Shown: positions 33,501-38,749 of the stretch, piece by piece
How positions within the stretch are numbered: position 1 is the stretch's first letter
Layout of the letters: every line of letters begins with the position of its first letter
DNA from: Gammaproteobacteria bacterium
GTDB lineage: Bacteria > Pseudomonadota > Gammaproteobacteria > DSM-16500
Length of the DNA: 38,749 bases
Assembly (NCBI GenBank): GCA_013286215.1
Contig: JABDGC010000012.1
Span: forward strand, 1-38,749
Direction of reading: 5' to 3'
Program-made: the position numbers and the translations under genes
Notes under the pieces: model-generated
Told to the model about the DNA's origin: nothing
The model's database searches: none
Seen by the model: the letters and a program-made list of their open reading frames with translations, nothing else

Positions 33501-34115
33501 GGATCCATTAACTTGATCGCGGTTGAGGAATACGCCACCTGTCAGGAGCGCAAACAGTATCTGGATAAGCAGTTTGAAGATTTACAAGCCAGTTTAATGA
33601 CCTTGGAAAATGCCATCGCGAAAATCGACCGCGAGACGCGGGCGCGCTTTAAGGAAACATTTGACAAGATTAACGAGCGTTTCAAAGAGCTCTTCCCGCT
33701 GGTTTTTGGTGGAGGACATGCGGCCCTGGAGCTGACCGACGAGAATTTGCTGGAATCCGGCGTGGCGGTCATGGCCTGTCCTCCCGGTAAACGCAATAGC
33801 TCAATTCATTTGCTCTCCGGCGGTGAAAAATCAATGACGGCGATTGCGTTGATCTTCTCCATTTTCCACTTAAATCCTTCGCCGCTCTGTCTGCTGGACG
33901 AAGTCGACGCGGCGCTGGATGATATGAATGTATCGCGTTTTTGTGAGCTCGTTAAGAAAATGTCCGATAAAACACAGTTTGTGTTTATCAGCCATAATAA
34001 ATTAGCGATTGAAATGGCCCATCATTTGATCGGTATCACCATGCACGAACCCGGTGTGTCCCGCCTGGTCAGCGTGGATGTGGAGGAAGCCCTCAGCTTC
34101 GCCACTGCCAGTTAG
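30597..34115 (+). CDS. smc: Chromosome segregation protein SMC
   Basis: An 1172-aa condensin ATPase that loops and organises the chromosome. The N-terminal head has Walker A GPNGSGKSNIID at residues 31-42. Two long Gln/Glu-rich coiled coils (about 170-500 and 650-1000) flank a hinge around 505-640 (GLN-like strands with HRGKVSTPGSGTAQKLL). The C-terminal head has the signature LLSGGEKSMTAIAL near 1072-1085 and Walker B LCLLDEVDAALDD near 1098-1110. Length is that of a full SMC. This lineage thus uses Smc rather than MukB. The kleisin genes scpA and scpB are not in this window. Confidence 0.97.
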   Translation: MFLKKIKLAGFKSFVDPTTLNFPGKLSAVVGPNGSGKSNIIDAVSWVMGENSMKYLRGEVLTDVIFNGSTARKPVGQASIELVFDNQDGAIGGEYSKYAEISIKRVLTRDSDSTYYLNNSPCRRRDILDIFSGTGLGPRSYSIIGQNMVSRIVDSKPDDMRAYLEEAAGISKYKERRRETELRIQHTKENLARVNDLRSELDRQLTQLKRQASDAERYKTLKEQERVTKSQWYAIQWRQLDAQYVQYTLNIKQEETAQEGYQTELVSIETTLEQKRLDQRAASETYQEVQRRYYAMGNEIARIEQDLVHQQERQQQLEGDFKQVGKDWQEASDQLEEVKDELQELTQEISQLEPEWQETVIASRQAVQQLAQAEKNSQAWQVQWDAFHQQTMKVNQQVEVEQARIQHLQQKLQSIQHQQSKIQQEQSAINFSELDNEIESLIQQLQETESQLEEYEQQFDEVKEQITVLQGERQQASVHLDQVRSELQKLRGKQASVEALQQAALGQRDLPALKWLSQHALDKNPRLAQGIEVEKDWELAAEKVLGPYLQAVCVDQLDSISNQIADFNEGQLLAFANQSHRGKVSTPGSGTAQKLLDKIRSTLPIHSLLQGVYVAETHQEALALLPSLDDSESVITREGVWLSPTWFRVSHEKDPMAGVLQREQELKQLNAGILALEEQQSEIEEQLSLQQEKLAQLEQSRERLRQTLNQYHARMAEVTAQQKARQERLSELKEKAEHLTQEREEYTQQENQTEVELQKIRDSLASAKSIKDSFDAEREGLIVERESARNLLQEARQNTDQTKEQAHQLEIRLQSSKSQQGALKQNLERMQSQLSALEERKQALEKELETVAPLENLKETLAHTLEKHMAIEAELNAARGAMEMLEQALENLDKQRHLADQGINRVRTQLETLRLDSQSIKLKEETLQDYVKEIGFALEEVLKELPAEANAEQWQAECEKLANRINRLGSINLIAVEEYATCQERKQYLDKQFEDLQASLMTLENAIAKIDRETRARFKETFDKINERFKELFPLVFGGGHAALELTDENLLESGVAVMACPPGKRNSSIHLLSGGEKSMTAIALIFSIFHLNPSPLCLLDEVDAALDDMNVSRFCELVKKMSDKTQFVFISHNKLAIEMAHHLIGITMHEPGVSRLVSVDVEEALSFATAS

Positions 34116-34186
34116 TCGGGAGTCCTCACTCTGAAGCAGGGAAGTAATTGAGGGTCAGAGGATTTTGACTTGCCGCTGGGTCGTAA

Positions 34187-36235
<2,049 letters not shown>

Positions 36236-36243
36236 GGCCTTTG

Positions 36244-36353
36244 TCATCCTTCGCCGTCTTTGTCATCCTGAGCGCAGCGAAGGATCTTACTTCTTAAGCA
36301 GCAGTGAGATCCTTTGCTGCGCTCAGGATGACAAAGACAGCGAAGCAGGATGG
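36244..36353. repeat. Dispersed palindromic repeat between ligA and the GGDEF/EAL gene
   Basis: The inner arms CTTTGTCATCCTGAGCGCAG (from 36259) and CTGCGCTCAGGATGACAAAG are parts of a 33-base inverted repeat (36258-36290 with 36304-36336) with two mismatches. Weaker outer arms (CATCCTTCGCC... and GCGAAGCAGGATGG) extend the symmetry. It is the same family as at 11371 and 23642. It lies between convergent genes and could form a strong hairpin acting as a two-way terminator. Confidence 0.85.
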
Positions 36354-36378
36354 AATAAACCGAATGCAACTTGAACCA

Positions 36379-37665
36379 CTATTTAATCCGGGTCATTTGC
36401 GCCACGATCTTCGCAGCAGGCAAGGGGCGGCTGATAAAATAGCCTTGAACCTGGTCACAATGCTGGTCAGCAAGAAATTTCACCTGCTCCATGGTTTCAA
36501 CCCCTTCGGCAACCACCTTGATGCCCAGTTGATGGGCGAGGGTGATAATTGCCGTGGTGATCGCCGCGTTTTTCGGATCGAGGGGCAGGGATTTAATAAA
36601 GGATTGATCAATCTTGACCGTGTTAATCGGAAAATCCCTTAAATAACTAATCGACGTATGGCCAATTCCAAAATCGTCGACGGAAAGAGTGACGCCGAGG
36701 TTTTTAAGACCGTGCAGGATGTGATTAACTTTTTCTGTGTCATCCATAACCGTCATTTCAGCAATTTCAAGGTCAAGATAGCGGGGATCTAAAGCGCTTT
36801 CATTGAGAACGGCTTTCACGATTTTAATTAATTCCGGCTGATAGAGTTGTTTGGGTGAGAGATTAACGGCGACGGAGATCGGCTGATAGCCTTTGTTTTG
36901 CCATGCCATGCTGGCACGACAGGCTTCGCGTAGCGTCCATTCGCCAATCTGAAGAATTAAACCTGTTTCCTCGGCGGAGGGAATGAATTTGAGCGGATCA
37001 ATCAAGCCATAAGTCGGGTGCTCCCAACGAATCAAGGCTTCGACGCCGCTCAAGCCCCAGGTTTTTAAATCCAGCTTGGGCTGATAATACATCCGGAATT
37101 CATTGTTATTTAAAGCCTCACGCAAAGCGGCCTGAAGCTTCATAAAATGATGGGCTTCCAACGTCATTTGCGGCAGCGTGAATTGATAATTGTTGCCGCC
37201 TTGTTTTTTAGCCTGATACAAGGCATCCGCCACCTTCTTCTGCAGCTCTTCCAGGGTTTGTCCATCATTGGGAAAGGTAGAAATGCCAATGCTGGCAGTC
37301 AGTAAAACTTCTTCGGAGTTTAATTTAAAGGGCTCTGCGCAGGCCTTTAATAGCTTTTCCGCGACCAGCCCGATCAATTTGGTCTGCTCCAAATCGGTGA
37401 GCAGTAAGGCAAATTCATCGTTCTCCAAATGAGCCAGCGTATCACTGGCGCGCAAAAGAGCCCGAAAGCGCTTGCTTAATTCTTCTAGCAAACCATGGGT
37501 GACGGTGGGGCCATGAGCTTGTTTGAGCTCCTGAAAGTGATCCATATCAATCAAAAGCAAGGCCAGCATCGTGTTATTTCGCCCTGCTTGTAAGAGGGCT
37601 TTATTGGTCGCCTCATTAAATGAAATTCGATTTGGCAGCGAGGTCAGCGCGTTAGTCTCGATCAA
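36379..37665 (-). CDS. Degenerate-GGDEF plus EAL domain protein (likely cyclic di-GMP phosphodiesterase)
   Basis: A 428-aa cytosolic protein. Residues 5-160 form a GGDEF domain that starts right at LTSLPNR and whose active motif is ENDEF (81-85) instead of GGDEF, so cyclase activity is unlikely. Residues about 175-420 form an EAL domain with Glu209-Ala210-Leu211 in GVEALIRW, Glu300 and Glu303, Asp330-Asp331 in VDDFG, Lys351 in VKIDQSF and Glu387 in VVAEGVET. The metal and catalytic residues all appear to be kept, so it probably cleaves cyclic di-GMP. There is no sensor domain or membrane segment. It starts with TTG overlapping the udk stop (TTGA), with GAGGAGG ahead, so it is co-translated with udk. 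Confidence 0.9.
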   Translation of the reverse strand: MIETNALTSLPNRISFNEATNKALLQAGRNNTMLALLLIDMDHFQELKQAHGPTVTHGLLEELSKRFRALLRASDTLAHLENDEFALLLTDLEQTKLIGLVAEKLLKACAEPFKLNSEEVLLTASIGISTFPNDGQTLEELQKKVADALYQAKKQGGNNYQFTLPQMTLEAHHFMKLQAALREALNNNEFRMYYQPKLDLKTWGLSGVEALIRWEHPTYGLIDPLKFIPSAEETGLILQIGEWTLREACRASMAWQNKGYQPISVAVNLSPKQLYQPELIKIVKAVLNESALDPRYLDLEIAEMTVMDDTEKVNHILHGLKNLGVTLSVDDFGIGHTSISYLRDFPINTVKIDQSFIKSLPLDPKNAAITTAIITLAHQLGIKVVAEGVETMEQVKFLADQHCDQVQGYFISRPLPAAKIVAQMTRIK

Positions 37666-38342
37666 AATGAGTCCTCCTCTCGAATTACCCGAATGGTGTC
37701 CATATTCTCTCGATGCCCATTTTCCAGCAACTCCCGCATCTTCGCCTTAATCATGTCAATTGCAATCCGATTGCCGCCGCCGCGCGGAACAATGATGTCT
37801 GCGTGTCGCTTCGAAGGCTCAATAAACTGCAAATACATTGGCCTGACTGTCTCTTCATATTGCTTTAAAACCGAGTCCAGGGAACGCCCCCGTTCCTGCA
37901 TGTCGCGCCGCAGACGCCGTATCAGGCAAATATCCAGCGCCGTGTCCATAAAAATCCGGATATCCATACGTTCTCGAATGTCTTTCTCGACGAACAACAA
38001 AATCCCTTCGACTACAATGATGGTATGGCCTCTCAGCGTTCGCGTTTCTTTCTCGCGGGTATGCAGCGAATGATTATAACGCGGCACTTGAACACTTTTT
38101 CCTTGCTGCAGTTCGATTAATTGCTTCAGCATGAATTCATGATCCAGGGAATTGGGGTGGTCATAGTTGATTTTCGCGCGCTCTTCAAAGGGAATGTCGC
38201 TGTGATCCTTGTAGTAAGAGTCTTCCGAAATAACGGCGACTCGATCCGAACCCAGCTCTCGGACAATCGTATTAGCTAAAAGGCTTTTTCCAGAACCGGA
38301 GGCCCCCGCGATTCCAATAATAATTATTTTCTTAAGATCCAC
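37662..38342 (-). CDS. udk: Uridine kinase
   Basis: A 226-aa P-loop kinase that salvages uridine and cytidine to UMP and CMP. The P-loop is GASGSGKS at residues 13-20. Further motifs are VISEDSYYKD near 37-46, INYDHPNSLD near 58-67, VPRYNHSLHTRE near 86-97, VVEGILLF near 109-116 and RRLRRDMQERGRS near 142-154. Length is a little above E. coli Udk (213), owing to a C-terminal extension (NMDTIRVIREEDSF) that overlaps the next gene. The uridine phosphorylase-like gene at 9227 may act in the same salvage pathway. Confidence 0.94.
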   Translation of the reverse strand: MDLKKIIIIGIAGASGSGKSLLANTIVRELGSDRVAVISEDSYYKDHSDIPFEERAKINYDHPNSLDHEFMLKQLIELQQGKSVQVPRYNHSLHTREKETRTLRGHTIIVVEGILLFVEKDIRERMDIRIFMDTALDICLIRRLRRDMQERGRSLDSVLKQYEETVRPMYLQFIEPSKRHADIIVPRGGGNRIAIDMIKAKMRELLENGHRENMDTIRVIREEDSF

Positions 38343-38481
38343 TGCAGCTTCCTCTGTCTGTTATACTAACTGATTATATAGAAACTTTACTGGAATTGAC
38401 CTCTCTTGTCAAAAATTATACAATTTCGGGCGGAGTTCCTATGCTACGTAATGACTACTGAGTAATTTATACAATAAACTT

Positions 38482-38749
38482 ATGAAAATAACCAAGCCCA
38501 AGTCGCTCTGGATCTGGATTTTAGCGATCACTATCATCACCTTGACCCTCTTTAGCTATAAACGCTTCCATGCCCATCCGGTTCCTTTAACGGAGGGCGT
38601 CTGGGTGGAAGTGCAACCGGTGAAACGCGGTAACATACCCATCGAGGTGAATGCAGTCGGTTCTTTGGTCGCGGAGCGTCAAATTACCATCACCTCTGAG
38701 ATGGCCGGCCATATCGCCAAACTCCTTTTTAAAGACGGTGCCTTTGTGC
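38482..38749 (+). CDS. RND-efflux type periplasmic adaptor (membrane fusion protein), N-terminal part
   Basis: 89 codons are visible before the window ends. An N-terminal membrane anchor (LWIWILAITIITLTLFSY, residues about 9-26) is followed by VWVEVQPVKRGNIPIEVNAV and ERQITITSEMAGHIAKLLFKDGAFV. This is the entry to the barrel-sandwich (lipoyl-like) domain of HlyD/AcrA-type adaptors, with the usual G-x-I-x-x-L-x-F-x-D-G pattern. An RND pump gene is expected downstream, outside the window. It is divergent from udk, with a 139-base gap in which I see no further gene. Confidence 0.85.
   Translation, partial: MKITKPKSLWIWILAITIITLTLFSYKRFHAHPVPLTEGVWVEVQPVKRGNIPIEVNAVGSLVAERQITITSEMAGHIAKLLFKDGAFV

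Noticed and set aside
36304..36642. 112-aa plus-strand open frame beginning MRSFAALRMT
   Set aside because: It is repeat arm fused to the antisense of the EAL gene; no ribosome-binding site.

Overview
The window is bacterial chromosome from a gammaproteobacterium, most likely of the Legionellales (Legionella/Coxiella-like). The evidence is a Legionella-type major outer membrane protein at 1146-2189, a gammaproteobacterial smpB-ratA-rnfH-bamE block, a yceD-rpmF-plsX-fab-mltG-tmk-holB-tatD-lolCD series, and a PmrA-like operator ahead of an effector-like gene. I cannot name the genus from sequence alone.

Region 1 (1-8757) looks accessory and AT-rich, and ends at the 3' end of ssrA. It holds the C-terminal part of a PIF1-like helicase, the MOMP-family porin, a glycine-rich autotransporter-like passenger protein whose stop overlaps the start of a separate small beta-barrel protein, a periplasmic protein of unknown function, a PQQ-type sugar (sorbosone/glucose) dehydrogenase gene broken at a G9 tract, and remnants of RhuM-family genes next to ssrA.

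Region 2 (8758-11814) is the trans-translation and quality-control block. It contains ssrA (tmRNA, with an unusually long 24-codon tag), a nucleoside phosphorylase and smpB, all on the minus strand, then ratA-rnfH on plus and bamE on minus.

Region 3 (11920-23588) is one long plus-strand series: yceD, rpmF, plsX, fabH, fabD, fabG, acpP, fabF, mltG, tmk, holB, ycfH (TatD family), lolC, lolD. It links fatty acid and phospholipid initiation, peptidoglycan termination, DNA synthesis and lipoprotein export. Many junctions overlap or are only a few bases apart.

Region 4 (23600-38749) starts with a 161-bp nested palindromic element, then comEC and a two-BON-domain exported protein. On the minus strand follow a 504-aa membrane/coiled-coil protein with four PmrA-like half-sites ahead of it, and a histidine kinase with a single-domain response regulator. 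Then come smc and ligA on plus, udk and a GGDEF/EAL protein on minus, and the beginning of an RND-type periplasmic adaptor running off the window.

The most interesting points are: (a) the tandem PmrA-like operator with a matching -10 before the putative effector gene; (b) the split autotransporter-like passenger/barrel pair; (c) the extended tmRNA tag and the non-encoded CCA at an island boundary; (d) a dispersed palindromic repeat family, one copy of which supplies the stop codon of rnfH; (e) the poly-G frameshift in the dehydrogenase.
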